In this document: positions 9,801 through 21,590 of the stretch, in pieces | Numbering within the stretch: position 1 is the stretch's first letter | Layout of the letters: each line of letters begins with the position of its first letter | Source: Rhineura floridana | Taxonomy: Eukaryota; Chordata; Lepidosauria; Squamata; Rhineuridae | Assembly: GCF_030035675.1 (NCBI RefSeq) | Contig: NC_084495.1 | Span: forward strand, 11,749,001-11,813,000 | DNA: 64,000 nt | Direction: 5' to 3' | Translations under genes and position numbers: made by a program | Notes under the pieces: model-generated | Seen by the model: only the letters and a program-made list of their open reading frames with translations | Told to the model about the DNA's origin: nothing | Database searches by the model: none

Positions 9801-10444
9801 CACCTGATGCTGATTATGCTAGGCTCTTGTTTGGTACTGCTTGTGTTAGCACAGGAAGTGGTAGGATTGATGACTACACTGAGATGACATTCAACATGGC
9901 AGCAACACCACCTGGAACATTTACCACTGAAAGTAAAAATGGCTTAAAGATTGATAGTCCTCCTTCCATTGTTAATAGACTATGTATTGTTGACCAATAT
10001 ACTAGTAGCAATGACTTCTCTGTTCCTAGTCCTGATCCTCCAGTAGTACCTAAAGTTATTCGTGCTGATCCGCAGGGAAGGAGGCGGCATAGCTCTGAAA
10101 CATTTTCTTCTGCTGGCACTGTTACCACTTCCTCCTCTTTCTTTACTGACAGTAGTAAAAGGCACAGCTCTGCCTCTTTTGACAATGTGTGGTTGAAACC
10201 TGAAGAACACATTTCAGATGGCCATGAAAGCAAGATGTCTAGAGACACTTCAACTGGATTTCAGAATGGCTTAAACTATATAGCTCTAAATTTACGAGAT
10301 AATTCTTTAAACTGTGAGGAAAGCCCTAGTTCACCAAATTGCCACCTCTCAAATGGTACTTTGAATCTGGAAAGTGGAGTGTATGTAAGCATAGACTTCA
10401 GATCAGATGGTTTGAAGTACAACTCTGCAAGGAAAGGTTTGTAA
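6851..10444 (+). CDS. IRS4: Insulin receptor substrate 4, intact single-exon ORF
   Basis: A 1197-residue docking protein that links insulin/IGF-1 receptor kinases to PI3-kinase and GRB2 at the inner plasma membrane. Order: a Gly/Ala/Pro/acidic N-terminal extension (1-146); PH domain (about 147-260, opening CGYLRKQKHGHKRYFVL); IRS-type PTB domain (about 296-398, with VWQVNVKPKGLGQTKNL, NIRRCGHSE and ELWMQVDD); then a long Ser-rich tail with docking tyrosines. YxxM or related PI3K p85 sites include Y605 (YMSM), Y702 (YMPM), Y718 (YLPM), Y746 (YMMM), Y779 (YMDM), Y831 (YVPM); Y910 (YINI) is a GRB2-type site. KQKHGH, LYQCF, DEYFAMVAE and GYMMMFPR match human IRS4 rather than IRS1 or IRS2. The start was chosen because MAS opens every IRS protein and the ATG has a strong Kozak context (AAGATGG). 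Length is close to human IRS4 (1257). COL4A5 converging downstream supports orthology. No frameshift or stop. Confidence 0.96.
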   Translation: MASGMLGGGGEGGCTALEGKDEAAGITTGAPGGGGGGFNHSQGANASRLTTTTAGVAVEEDQELVEESAPCPPPAQPPHHLMLLLRRSPSSSLCLVQEEDASLPGGNAAAGRGGGGAATAASATCVGRGGPSAPSSRAAATPFGDDVRKCGYLRKQKHGHKRYFVLRAESHLAPARLEYYDSEKKFKSSMRAAAAAGGNVALCCPPPKRVIPLYQCFTVSRRADAKHKHIIALYTKDEYFAMVAESEVEQEGWYQAISELMSQSKRGFLEQEDQADPQLDDDDEHYGAALRPGTVFKEVWQVNVKPKGLGQTKNLTGVYRLCLSSKAIHLVKLNTEVPSVHLQLMNIRRCGHSENFFFIEVGRSASIGPGELWMQVDDSVVAQNMHETFLETMKALKAFSEFRPRSKSQSSGGGSSTNPISFITTRRHLGNLPPSQTGLQRRSRTESVTGGTPPTTKSSSSYRFRTSSEGEGTMTRPFRSVTGSLIHLNTARMNLGRQEGSGRYVRAAFSSSYHTRSASLPVSHFPSTTSPISVSSSSGHGSTSDTFVRPSSSSVCGSPSDGGFISSDEYGSSPGDFRYFRVRSNTPDSLGNTPPIREENCLSEYMSMSKQQMDNNSSRDDYREAEKCFRKRTYSLTKPASVPVQQKTTQTAVSLDEDSAGSHGRLPCSESPKFKNNPELYGDSALDSVCNQTRNKARDDGYMPMMSGVASTLANNNYLPMMPKSVAVPKQINSSWPSPQADSKGYMMMFPRAISSPVRSPLTGYNSKSANEKLANSEYMDMSPGNSAAPKQPGDSNYMHTNSGSKNFGSYFSLPRSFKTLSGENGDLDEYVPMSSPGKLLYGGAENDNVSNEVLANGHSKSILKASDEGLTQNRVTRPTRLPLSTRGSNTIPRMYDRTIPLEPSSPGEYINIDFGEKASNTPYSLSAEGSPSSLGSSSDHRQSPLSDYMSVDLDVQSPKAAKELSNSLTDISIYASSSIPRNPPDADYARLLFGTACVSTGSGRIDDYTEMTFNMAATPPGTFTTESKNGLKIDSPPSIVNRLCIVDQYTSSNDFSVPSPDPPVVPKVIRADPQGRRRHSSETFSSAGTVTTSSSFFTDSSKRHSSASFDNVWLKPEEHISDGHESKMSRDTSTGFQNGLNYIALNLRDNSLNCEESPSSPNCHLSNGTLNLESGVYVSIDFRSDGLKYNSARKGL

Positions 10445-13400
10445 TTTTTTCAAGCACCTACAAAACTTTTAATGTATGTGTAATTTCAATATATTACTGT
10501 GAATCACAGCTTTCTTAAAAATGCTCCACTTTCTATTTAGTACTCTTATTTTTATTGAGCAATATCGCATAAGAAGGGTTGTACAAGTCAGACCCAAGAG
10601 CTTGGCTGTAGTTAATTCCCTATCCTTTAATTTGAGTATTTGTCGTGATTGGTATTTTTGTTAAATTGTCATTATGAGTCTGGGGTAATATCATAATCAC
10701 AAAACACCTGAGCAGTTGTAAATCATATTCATACCTTGATTACCAACTTTGAAGTCACTGTCACACTTCTTTTCAGTATTCTAATAAAAGCAATAGCTGC
10801 ATAAATTCATCTAAAGAACAGTCAATCATTTTATTTTGAATCTGGCTATTTAGATTTCATGAATGGATAGGCATTTGTCCCCTGATGCATTGTTTTAGGT
10901 ACCTTTTTCAGAAGGAATCTCTTCTGAGGTTCTGGGGAACAAAACCAGTTACTTCCACAGTTACAATCCCCCTGCTGTTTCTCCAGTAGAGCCACATCAA
11001 GGCTGTGTGTAGTTTACCTTGAGATGATCAGAACAACAGGATATATTCTATTCGTATATAGCATTGTTACATACTTTTAAAAAAAGTTACTGTTTTCATA
11101 TCTGCATTAGAAATATGATTGTTAACAATGGGGTAATAGTTGTGATTTCCCCAGCAAAGATTTCTGGGGACTGTAGTTCTATGAGGAGGCTGCAGGTCTT
11201 GCAACATAATATTAGCAATTGGCAAAATCTCTCTTCCTCCCCCTTTCCAAATATTTATTTTTGGGGGGTAACTGACAGTTAAACTGACATACACTTATAA
11301 TGTAGATGCTACTTTGAAAGGCATGCAGCACAATCCTACACACGTTTTACTGAGAAGTAAATTTAGTTCAGTGGGGCTTATTCCCAGTGGCTTTCTCATT
11401 TGTCTTGTGAGTTTGATGGGAAAAGTTTGAGAAGGTTTAGCTTAGTTGTGCATAACTCACACACTTCTGCTGGGTACCTGGGTAATAGAATGCAGTGAAG
11501 CAGAATGGAAGACATGAGAAGGCTTTTCGTATTCTGGCACTCACAAACATTTTAGAATACTTCTACTAGAATTTTATAGCTGCAATAGTGTTCATGGTGT
11601 CTTTTGTCTTGTTAGCATTTTATATCAAGCCCTTTCTTTTAAAACCTAATCACATGTCTTGGTCTTAGTTTATAGTCACTTGTTTTCTGTGCTTATTCTG
11701 GAGGAAAAAATAGAAGTCAGTTGTGTTTCATTATAAATCTTATTCTAATTACTGTTTTAATGAAGATTAGATATTCAGTCATTGTTGCTAATTAGTATGT
11801 ACTTGTGCAAATTGTTTTTTAAAAATTCAACATAAAACAATTGAGTAAAGGGTATCCTGCTCTTGTTACTTAGAAAATTATATCTGCATCACATCATACA
11901 TAGACATGTGAAACATGTACTGGACTCTGATAAGCTGCCTGAAATGCTGGATCAGGACTTCTAGGTGTACCTTAATCTGAATATATTCAGAAACTTTAAG
12001 GGATTGCATGAGTTTAGATCATTCAGAGTGTCTCGCATTGGGAAAACATTATATAAAAGATGAATCAATCTGTGAGCATTGCTTGGGGTTTTGAAACGCA
12101 TGTTATTTGCTTTGGTGTACTTGCCTTTCCTTGCCTTTTTTCTGTGGCTAAATCAAAGTTGTTTAGCTGCTCTTAGCTAGTGAATGACAACATATTTGGA
12201 GTGTCTTTCTGTTGTACATTGAACTTCATTTACTAGAATCAAAAGTGGTGAAGAACAGTACTGATTTTGGTCTCGTCTTTGCAGTTTTTCACACTTGGTT
12301 TGTACTTTGCTCAATATAATTACAATAGAACACAAACAGGAGGTGGGGGGAGGACTTGCTCTCTAGCTCTGACTATACTACTAATTTTAAACCTTGGACA
12401 CTTTCATCAGTTTTTCAACATCTGTTGAAAAACTTTGCCTATTAGCTGAAGCAAAGCAAGGATGATTGTAAGCTTAAAAAAAGCTTCACAGCATTTTGCA
12501 TATGGCTAATCCTGTGTGCACATTCACTCCTTTATGTCAATATTCATCCCTGAGAATGTTTAAAATACAAAAGCAGTCAAAATTCAGACATTGGTAACTA
12601 TTTGTTAGATAGATTCAGGTTGGTGATTTCTTTGTTGAAAAGCTCTTTGAAAGTGTATATATGGAAGAGATTTTACTGTAGGCAGTGGCTACAATCCAGC
12701 ACAGAACTAAGTGTTCAAGCTTAAAGCTTATTGACACTGTGCTGAATTGTGGCCAAAGTGTTTGTTTCCATTTGTCATACAGCTGATCAGTATATTCAAA
12801 TAAAGCTCTTCTCCCAGAGTTAAAAAAGTGCTTTGCTAGTTGAAAATAGCAAGGAGCTTTTGAACTCCTACAAGTAGATATTTAAAGTCTCTCTTTATAG
12901 TGGCTGTACCAAGAGAACAGCAGAGGGGGTGGTGTGGCAAAGCAAAAAAAGAGAAAAGAAATATAGTGCTAGAATAAGTGGCTTCTGCCTACATTCTCTC
13001 ACTTCATCAGTGAGAGCAGAAAAGGCAGCACTCAACAGCATGCTTGTCTCGTACACAACTTTGTTTGGGTTACTTCAAGGGTGAGGCAGGTGCACAATTT
13101 GTTTATGTATTCTGTAGCTTACTAATGATCCCAGTTTGACCTTGGAGGTGTAGAATTAATTTCAGTACACTGATAAAAGCTAACCATGAAATAAGTGTGA
13201 TTTTATTTTCCTGATTGATTCCTCTTATGTGACAGTATTCAATTATTTTAAAGATATTCGATTTGCAGGTAAAATACAAGTAGCGTCTCAAGTATGAGAG
13301 AGGGTGGGGAAGAGTGACCTCACACTCTGAAGCATCAAACTGCTCTTGTTGAGACAGGTAGCTTAATGTGTCCACATTTCTGTTTAAAGCTCTGCAGCAA

Positions 13401-15690
13401 GGCTTGAGCTTCATGTCACTATTGTTGAACTCACTCCATTTTTTCTCACTGTGTGTAAGGTCTCGTAATAGCATATACATTTTTATTTCCCTCTTGAAAC
13501 TAATTACTACTCTTACAGTACAGCTTGAAAGGTTTCATAAGATTTGCTGAAATAAAAGTTGAAAGTGATTATATTTCATCACTGTAAAACTGTTAACGCA
13601 AGAACTGTTGAATTCTTGAAGTTTCATTGTTAGAGGCCAGGGCCCCTCTACTTAACAGTGATTGCAAAAGCCTCAAGTTCCCATTTTACCTTGATCCGCA
13701 TTTAAAAAAAAGCTTGAAAGCACTTCCTCTTCTGCTGAGGTTATTACTCTGCCCCTCCTCTGTCAAGTTTGTGAATGGGAAAAGTTGAAAAGGTTGCTCC
13801 ACATCTCTGAATGACTGAAACTAGGGAGGCAGTACCATATAATCTTTGTGGTATATCGAAGGTGACCTGTAGACTTAACTAAGCATTATTCACAAGTGAG
13901 TGTAACAAAGACACCAACCACTTTTGGCTCCAGAAAATCCATTGTAGGAAGAGTAATTTGGAGCAGAGGAGTGGGGGGGTATCTAATCCTTCCTGCCTGC
14001 TTAATTCCCACCACACTCAGAGCTCTAACATGTTTATCCATCTATGCATGTTTTTGGAACTCCACTGGGTGGAGCTGGAAAAGCATCAGGCACGGAAAAG
14101 GTTAGGGACCCTCTCCTTGATGTAATATTTCTCTGCTCCAAATTGTCCCCTCTGAAAGCATGTTTTCTGTAATACAAGCAGCTGCTGGAGTTGAGGTCCT
14201 CAGACTCTTGGGTCCAAGCTGAAGTGTTTTGGTTTTATTTTACTCATCGTTGATGTAAAGTTTTCAAACATAGGAGCTCCTCAGAAAGTTTGATTTTGGT
14301 CTAGATCATTTTCTTAGCTAATGAGCTTGCAAAAACAGTTTATATATTTCTTCCTTCTCCATTTGTAAGTACATATTTCAAACATCTAAGCTCTGATTAC
14401 AAATGTAAATAAAGATCATCTGTATGAAACTGAGAGTTAACATTCTAATTATGTCACTTAAGAAATCTAAAAAGAGGGGAATACTAAAAGATTGGGAAAT
14501 ATTTGAAGAATGGAGGCCAAACAAATTCATTTGAATGTACTAGTAAGATAACAATTCATCTAAAGTATTTTCCCTTGCACCATAATGTGCAATTTTGTAT
14601 ATGTTGCAAGGCACACCATTTGGAGATGGAAAGTAATGTATTCTGAATATTTTAATTTCAGCATCACTGTTTGCACCTGGGAAGAATCTGATATACATTT
14701 GTGTGTGCTTAGAGAGTGCATGGAATGTTGGAGAGGTTTTTAAATGAAGGATAGCATTTGTAAATACATTTCTACCTTTGGCATTACGCTGCTTATTTTT
14801 CCTTTGGATGATTCCATGTCAAAGGACCTTCTTCTGTATAAGCATTAACTGTCACTGGCTGCTTTCAGGCATCATATTCTTCAAAATATGATTTGGAGGA
14901 CTGTGAATGAGCTATGTGTGTGTGCAGGATCCCCTCCCCCTGGGCTCAGCTTAACAGATCACTTTCTGGTTTGCCAAGCTACTGTTCAATCATGGTTTGC
15001 AATATTGGCCGGTAGGAATCCACTAACATTCTGTTTGCTGTTTTGACACTACAGCACACAGTGATTTTCAGAACTGGGAAATGATCTGTTAAACTGAGTA
15101 CAGGAGGGGAGGAGGACCTGGTGCAGCCATTATATCATGCTTTCTTAGAGAAAGGGGGTGGGTGAGTAGGGCCATTCCAACTGCATAGCTGGGAGACCAG
15201 CAACTTTTGCTGCCTCCTCTTGAACTTTTTATCCTCCACTGGTAATCAGAAGATCTTGTAACTGAGTTTGCTTATTTCCTCTTAGCCCAAACAATTTTCC
15301 TTTTGTGTCATGTATTTTTAGATTCTAAGCCTGACAGCAGGGACTGTATTACTTTTAGTGCTCTCTTAGTTATTCTGGGAGCCTTTTTGTTTGTTTTTGC
15401 TGCAGAGTGGGGTAAAAATGTTTAGATAAATGTTACATTCTATGGATTGGAGGACTTTTAATGAAGTATGTGAATACCTGACTTGAAACTGTGCCTGCAA
15501 ACACAGTATATCTCTTTATCTGCAATTTGAGCACCAGCGTGTGAAACAGAACAGGTTTGTTCACTATTGTTCTGAAAATGAATTGATTCTTGATTTTTAA
15601 AAAAATGTTCCATATATGGAACATAGCAGAAAAACCTGTAACTGTATTTAACGGTTGTGTAGTGGTTACGATACTCTTCTAGTTGGTGTT
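10445..15690 (+). other. Repeat-poor region, probable IRS4 3'UTR in part
   Basis: After the stop codon there are about 5.2 kb with almost no recognisable transposon (only a short repeat at about 11320-11395). It is AT-rich with no convincing coding frame. Candidate polyadenylation signals AATAAA occur at 10783, 12799, 13551 and 14408. A long 3'UTR would explain the lack of insertions; the actual end of the transcript cannot be set here. Confidence 0.45.
10783..10788 (+). terminator. Candidate IRS4 polyadenylation signal
   Basis: AATAAA lies 339 bp after the IRS4 stop codon, the first consensus signal on this strand. Later signals at 12799, 13551 and 14408 are alternatives. Confidence 0.4.
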
Positions 15691-16150
15691 CAAGCATGTT
15701 TGTTTGTTTATTTATTTATTACATTTATATACCGCCCCATAGCCAAAGCTCTCTGGCCGGTTTACAGCAATTAAAAACAAATATACAAATTTTAAAAGAC
15801 AAAAAACAATTTAAAAACACAATTTAAATTTTTTTTAAACAATTTAAAACACATGCTGAAATGCCTGGGAGAAGAGCAAAATCTTGACCTGGTGCCGAAA
15901 AGATAACAGGGTTGGCACCAGGCGCACCTCGTTAGGGAGATCATTCAATAATTTGGGGGCCACCACTGAGAATGCCCTCTCCCTTGTTGCCAGACTCCCA
16001 GCTTCCCTTGGATTAGGCACCCGGAGGAGGGCCTTGGACGTTGAGCTTAGTGTATGGGTGGGTTCATGTCGGGAGAGACGTTCCATCAGACGTTCCATCC
16101 TAAGCCGTGTAAGGCTTTATAGGTTAAAACCAGCACCTTGAATCGAGCTC
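15690..16150 (-). mobile_element. L2-type LINE 3' end, antisense
   Basis: On the plus strand it opens with TTTATTTATTTATTACATTT and TATACCGCCC, the reverse of the L2 tail. On the minus strand an 84-codon frame (15844-16098) encodes RERAFSVVAPKLLNDLPNEVR, the conserved C-terminal block of L2 ORF2 (RERAFSVVAP..LWNSLP). The element is 5' truncated. Confidence 0.75.
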
Positions 16151-16274
16151 GTACTTTTGTTCCTTTAAACTGATTGTACCTCTTCTGTGTATCTCCCTTA
16201 CTAAAGCACAGAACAGAATTTGTTAACTTTTATTAACACTTTTATTAATTAATGTTGGAGAAATGATTGATGAT

Positions 16275-16332
16275 TATGATAATAATAAAATTTATATCCC
16301 GTCCTTCCTCCCAGTAGGAGCCCAGGGTGGCA
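16275..16332 (-). mobile_element. L2-type LINE tail, antisense
   Basis: AATTTATATCCCGTCC and AGTAGGAGCCCAGGGTGGCA (20-base motif) repeat the tail seen at 2966-3034. It is only about 60 bp and directly abuts the BovB fragment. Confidence 0.55.
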
Positions 16333-16785
16333 TGTCAATGTCGTTATATGCCTTCAAGTCAATTATGACTTATGGTGACCCTATGAATCAGTGACCTCCA
16401 AGAGCTTCTGTCATGAACCACCCTGTTCAGATCTTGCAAGTTCAGGTCTGTGGCTTCCTTTATGGAATCAGTCCATCTCTTGTTTGGCCTTCCTCTTTTT
16501 CTACTCCCTTCTGTTTTTCCCAGCATTATTGTCTTTTCTAGTGAATCATGTCTTCACATGATGTGTCCAAAGGATGATAACCTCAGTTTCATCATTTTAG
16601 CTTCTAGTGACAGTTCTGGTTTAATTTGTTCTAACACCCAAGTGTTTGTCTTTTTCACAGTCCATGGTATGTGCAAAGCTCTCCTCCAACACCACATTTC
16701 AAATGAGTTGATTTTTCTCTTATCTGCTTTTTTCACTGTCCAACTTTTCCTTCTCTCCAGGGCAGCATACATACATATATGTATT
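16333..16785 (-). mobile_element. BovB (RTE clade) LINE 3' fragment, antisense
   Basis: The plus strand reads GACTTATGGTGACCCTATGA near the start, then TTCACATGATGTGTCC, and TCCAACACCACATTTCAAAT (20 bases) near the end. These are the reverse complement of the squamate/ruminant BovB ORF2 end and tail. On the minus strand a short frame (16554-16772) encodes RRKSWTVKKADKRKINSFEM, a BovB C-terminal motif. 5' truncated and decayed. Confidence 0.8.
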
Positions 16786-16867
16786 TAAATTCTGCACCCC
16801 AGCCTGGTAAGATGTTGGAAGATGTTGCACATTGCTAGAAGGGATGCTTCATCATTGTATGCTTAGT

Positions 16868-16945
16868 TGATGTTCTCTTTTCTGCTTAAGAGGAAGGGCG
16901 GGCTGTAAATTTAATAAATAAATAAAATAATAAATAAACACAAAT
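16868..16945 (+). mobile_element. L2-type LINE 3' tail
   Basis: AGAGGAAGGGCGGGCTGTAA followed by TTTAATAAATAAATAAAATA is the sense L2-type 3' end. Very short copy. Confidence 0.5.
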
Positions 16946-17273
16946 TGTTTATCTACATTAGGGGTTCATTATAACTTGTTAAATAGGAAACTCACGTGTT
17001 TAAAACTGCACCTTTATATCCTGGTGTATACTTGTCTCCTTAAAATGATTAGAACTTCAATGTGGGCATAACTGAGCACTGGCTTTTGGCTTTTGATGAG
17101 AGCTTAACTGTGGAGGTAGTGAAAAGCATTTGGCCTGTTTATTGCCAGGACACTTTTCAGACAGGAGATTTGAGTGACTGAAGGAACAAATCAAAATGAG
17201 AAAAAAAGGTAACTAACTGTTAACAGGAACTCTTTTACATAGGAACTGTAAATGCTAGATATTTTGTTTATAA

Positions 17274-17346
17274 TTTATTTATTTATTTATTTATTTATTA
17301 AATTTATATACCGCCCGACTAGCAATAGCTCTCTGGGCGGTGAACA
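17274..17346 (-). mobile_element. L2-type LINE 3' tail, antisense
   Basis: An (ATTT)n run leads into TATACCGCCCGACTAGCAAT and CTCTGGGCGGTGAAC, the reverse of the L2-type 3' end. Confidence 0.6.
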
Positions 17347-18739
17347 TAAAATTTTTGTGCAGGCAAAAGTGTTCTTCATCCTGAAATGACAAAAGCATTG
17401 TTTCTGCATGAATTTAGGAAGAATTTTTGATTGGCCAAAGGGATGGACGGTATGGCAGGAAACTGCTTTTTAAGCAGATAATGGATGAACCAGAGCTTGA
17501 CATCCTTGCTGGTATCATTTATTTATTATAATTAGATATTCAGGATCAGGTTCCCACCCCGGCCCCAAATTCTTAGTTTGCTTGCAGTATAAAAGTCAGG
17601 CCCAGTTTTCTGAACAGAAATGTTTTTAAGAGATTTAAGAGAGAAGATTTGCAATTAAAAATATTCAATATTCTTGATAAGAAATAGGAAGGTATTAGCT
17701 AAGCTTCTGTTAAAAGTAGGCTGCAGTTTAAAAAAAGAGTTGCACAATCTTTGTGGCAGAGGTGTGGGGAGGAGAAGGAAGACAAAGGGAAGGATAAATC
17801 TTTACCACTGTTGTTCCTAAAACTGTGACTCATCTTTAAATGGTCTGCATGACCCAGAGTGCCACCGCCTTGGCCCACCCTGCAAATTGCTGTTTGTTTT
17901 TTAACTTTAGTCACATGTAGCTTTATTAGGCATCTTAAAGGCAACCTAATGATCACCTTCATACTATACATGTCGGAACAAAAACATTCATGTTTTTGAG
18001 GAGCAAATTGGCATTTACTGGATTGAAGGAGACTGAATACACTAGCATCAGATTGTAGGACAATGATTAGGGTGTTCATCTTTTTCCTGGTGGGGCTCCT
18101 GTGCCTTCAACATCTTCCAGGCAAGAAGAATTTCAATAGCTGGAGTTTGTTCCATTCCTGCATGCTGGGAAAAGCTTTTTCTGTTGAAGGCACAGGAGTC
18201 CTTTCAGAATAAAAATAGTAACAAGGAGGCAGAGTAGCTGCTTGCCTTATATCTGACCCAGTTGTAGATATGCATTTTTTAAAAAAAGAATTAAATGCCA
18301 TCCTTCTTTCTACTTGGATTTTTGGGCAGTGTACAAATACCAAGGAACCTAAACCAGAACCAGATGTTCTATGGTTGGAACGGTTGAAGTGGGAGATGTA
18401 TCTGTGGGAGATTATTTATTCAGCAATATGGTAACATTGACACTCTTACCTTTTTGGACTCTGTATGTACACTCACGTACACACACACATGTACACCTTG
18501 CATATAGATTTTAAGCTAAGCTAGAACTACTTATCGTGATACGTATCCTGATATGCTGGCTTTTACAGTGAAAAGTGCTTGATCTCAGGCAACATTTAGG
18601 CATAATGCCTACTTGTTGAAAGGACTGTCCTACAGGATATTTCTTAATATGCCTTTCAGTACTTTAGTGAGGTGAGAGGAATGGGGGTACACAGTGGACT
18701 TTGTGGTACAGAAAGGAAACTTGTAGTCTTACTGAACAT
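17347..18739. other. Intergenic, nothing recognised
   Basis: Mostly unique AT-rich DNA. The 126-codon antisense frame at 17699-18079 has no domain and no supporting splice or start context. Confidence 0.4.
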
Positions 18740-18752
18740 ACAGAGAAGTATA

Positions 18753-18941
18753 AAATGTAAACGTACTGTCCTCAAGTCGATTCCGACTTATGGCGACCCT
18801 ATGAATAGGGTTTTCATGAGTCTGAGAGGCAGTGACTGGCCCAAGGTCACCCAGTGAGCTTCATGGCTATGTGGGGATTCGAACCCTGGTCTCCCAGGTT
18901 GTAATCCAACACCTTAACCATTATACCACACTGGCTGTCAT
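18753..18941 (-). mobile_element. Sauria SINE, full length, antisense, with TSD
   Basis: Read on the minus strand: a tRNA-like head (GCCAGTGTGGTATAATGGTT, B box GGGTTCGAATCCC), a body (CAGCCATGAAGC-like, CTTGGGCCAGTCACTGCC), and a BovB-type tail (CATAAGTCGGAATCGACTTG). The flanks ACAGAGAAGTATA (18740-18752) and GCAGAGAAGTATA (18942-18954) form a 13-bp target-site duplication with one mismatch, so the insertion is fairly young. Confidence 0.88.
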
Positions 18942-18954
18942 GCAGAGAAGTATA

Positions 18955-21279
18955 TGGGGTTTGTTTTAAGCAATTCAATTTAGTGGAAGCTAAAGGTAGA
19001 GCATTTTTCTGCAGTTATTAGAAGTGCACTGCAGAAATGTCTTAGCATAGTAAAAACAAATTGGTTTCTAGTCCTTATGACTACATAGCCCTAATCCTTA
19101 TGACATGCTTTGATGTGTGGTAATGAAATCTCTAAAATAGAAAGGAGTCTCAGTAAAATTTCCAGAAAAGTAAAGTTTCAGTGAATTGCTTTCATTCATT
19201 CACCTCACAAACAAAAGCAGAATAATTATGCAAACAAAGGTTAAGTTTGCAAAACTGCTTAACTTGCCTGTCTCATACAGATTGCAGAATTCAGATTTAC
19301 TCTGTTATGAATTTTGGGTTGGGGTATGTGTGTGTTTGCTTCTGCAGAAAAGGAGGTTCCCATGCTTAAAGGTGATCACACATACAGCTGTATGTACCTA
19401 CTTCAAGATTTCATCTTGGTTCTTGTTCTTGGTTTATTGACCCTGCACATATTTAGTTTGGAGTAGTACACAATAAACTCTTATTTAGGAAAGCACATGC
19501 TTTGTTTGCTGAAGGGCCCACGTTCATCCCTTAGCATTTCAAGGTAGAGCTGGGAAAGATATGGTCTGACTCAGGAGCTATGTTAGCATTTTCTTTTGCC
19601 TTTTTACCCTTTCCAACGTGATTTTTGTTTTTAAAGTCTTTCCCTTACATTGTAACTCTGCTGTTTTAAGTTGGGGTGGGCAGATGAGAGATCAGGATCT
19701 ATTTGCGTATCTGAGTGATTTGCATAATCAGCTGGGATTCTGAGTACAAATTGTTTTACAAGAGCAACACCTTGTTCTTCTGTTATAATGGTACACTGCT
19801 GCTCCAGACCCATTTTGCGCTTGACTCCAGTTAGATCTTAGGGGTCTTGTTTTTTTAAAAAAAGTAGATCCCAAAAAATCAGGAGTCTGCGCCTGGTTTA
19901 AGTGCCCATTGAATCCTATCATCCCCCACACTCTGCTTTTTATCATATTTTTCAAGCATTGCAGTTCTTGGTCCTTGTCTTGTTGCTTCTTTCTGTTGCC
20001 TGAAAAAAGTCCTTCAAGAATATTGCAAGCATGTAAATGAAATGTTTTGTGACATTAAAAGAATTAAAATTATTCACACACACAGAAAAGAATACTGCAA
20101 GCTAGGTTGTTGGGATATTTTCTAGCTACTTTTACAAAACATTGCTTAGGAGAGCATGCTCTGAAAACTGCAACTATGAAAATCAGATGGATTTTTTTCC
20201 TGGGTTCTTCCAAACATGTATATAAATAAATATATAGTGTATCTATAGTCACTAATGCTAGTTACCTAAAAAGAGTGTGCAGCTGTGCATATCTGTGCCT
20301 CAGTTGTTATATTATAAAACTATGGAAAATCAGAATCAGTGGTACTGCTATGTAATTTTAGACCCTGGACTTAAATGGTCTTATGGAGGCCCCCTTTAGA
20401 TGGCTATGCGCATTACTTCAGTTGTGAAGCACACCGTTAGCATTTTTTTCCTTCCATCATTCATACTCTACAACTGCTTCTGCAGTAGTGGTATGTTAAG
20501 GGCAAAAAATAAATTTGCCAACCCTGATTTTAAAAAGAAACACTCAACACATGTGCAATTTCACATTTTAAACTCATGAAATCATAGCTCCATCATGACT
20601 ACAGGAATAAGATTAGGTTTGCTTCTGCTGCCCTATGCTTAACTCATTTACTTGGGAATAAGCACCATTTCATTAAACAGGATAACATTTTTTTAAAGTA
20701 AAAAATAAAATGAGCACCTGTAACCATGTATATGCCCAGCTGTCTACCCCCTGAGTATAAAATGTTTTTAAAAATAAGGAACAGATGCTTGCGGTGATGG
20801 CAACAACTACTGCCGGTGTTGCCAAGCACACAGCAGCCCCAATTTCTGATGCTAGGCGTGTTTGTTGCTGCCCACACCATCCACCACTCTTGGGAGTGTG
20901 TGATTTAGGGTCCTCCTGAGCTGCAGGGTTTTGGACTTCAGCCCTAAGGTCCAGCTCTAGCAGCACCATTGATTTGAACAAAGAATGGTTCAGTTAGGCT
21001 AAGAATCCATATCTTAGCCAAGCACAATGGAAAAGCTTTGTGAGTGCAGCCCTGTGTTGAATACATACATAAGCTAGATTATGCCCTTTGTGTTTATAAA
21101 TGTGCATACATATTTGAGTAAATCCTGTGGATGCATTTAAGCAAATCTGAGAAAACAGTCATAATTAAGTTAGGATGATCCTGTCAATGCTCCATAACTT
21201 AGCCTGTGACAATGGAATATTTGAATGAGCACCTTGTGCTCTTTTCCTGAGACTCTATATATGTGCAGAGTCCTTTTCT
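18955..21279. other. Intergenic, nothing recognised
   Basis: AT-rich DNA without clear repeats or genes. Short frames (for example 19186-19440 and 20673-20981) have no domain signature. Confidence 0.4.
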
Positions 21280-21395
21280 TGATTCATCCTAACAACAACC
21301 CTGTTGCCATTCTTCCCATTTTATAGATGAGGAATTGTAGTTGAATGAGAGATTTAGCCAAAGCTTGATTCTCACTTGCTGGGCTGTAGATACCC
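21280..21395 (+). mobile_element. MIR-like ancient SINE fragment
   Basis: CCCATTTTATAGATGAGGAA followed by TTGAATGAGAGATTTAGCCAA (shown in part) matches the MIR core and its 3' side, in which 'CCATTTTACAGATGAGGAAACTGAGG' is the consensus. Diverged, as expected of a very old family. Confidence 0.6.
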
Positions 21396-21590
21396 AGGTA
21401 AAAATTCTGAAGTGGATGTAGAAGGTCAGGTTTGAAGGAGCCATGCACTTCCTGTCTAGAGTACTGTGACATGGTGATTAAGAAAGGATCAGGCTACTTT
21501 TTCTTAGTGTTTTAAATGCACACTTGGCAAACTTTCCATGTGTATGCCCTTCAAACCTGACACATCTCTTGCGTATTTTGTACTTATAGC

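Noticed and set aside
6851-10444. Assignment of the IRS gene to IRS1 or IRS2
   Set aside because: PH-domain words KQKHGHKRYFVL, LYQCFTVS and DEYFAMVAE, and GYMMMFPR, are IRS4-type; synteny agrees.
11064-11294. Possible MITE arm near 11140-11230 (TTCTGGGGACTGTAGTTCTA)
   Set aside because: Only one arm is visible and no matching inverted partner was found; left within the IRS4 3' region.
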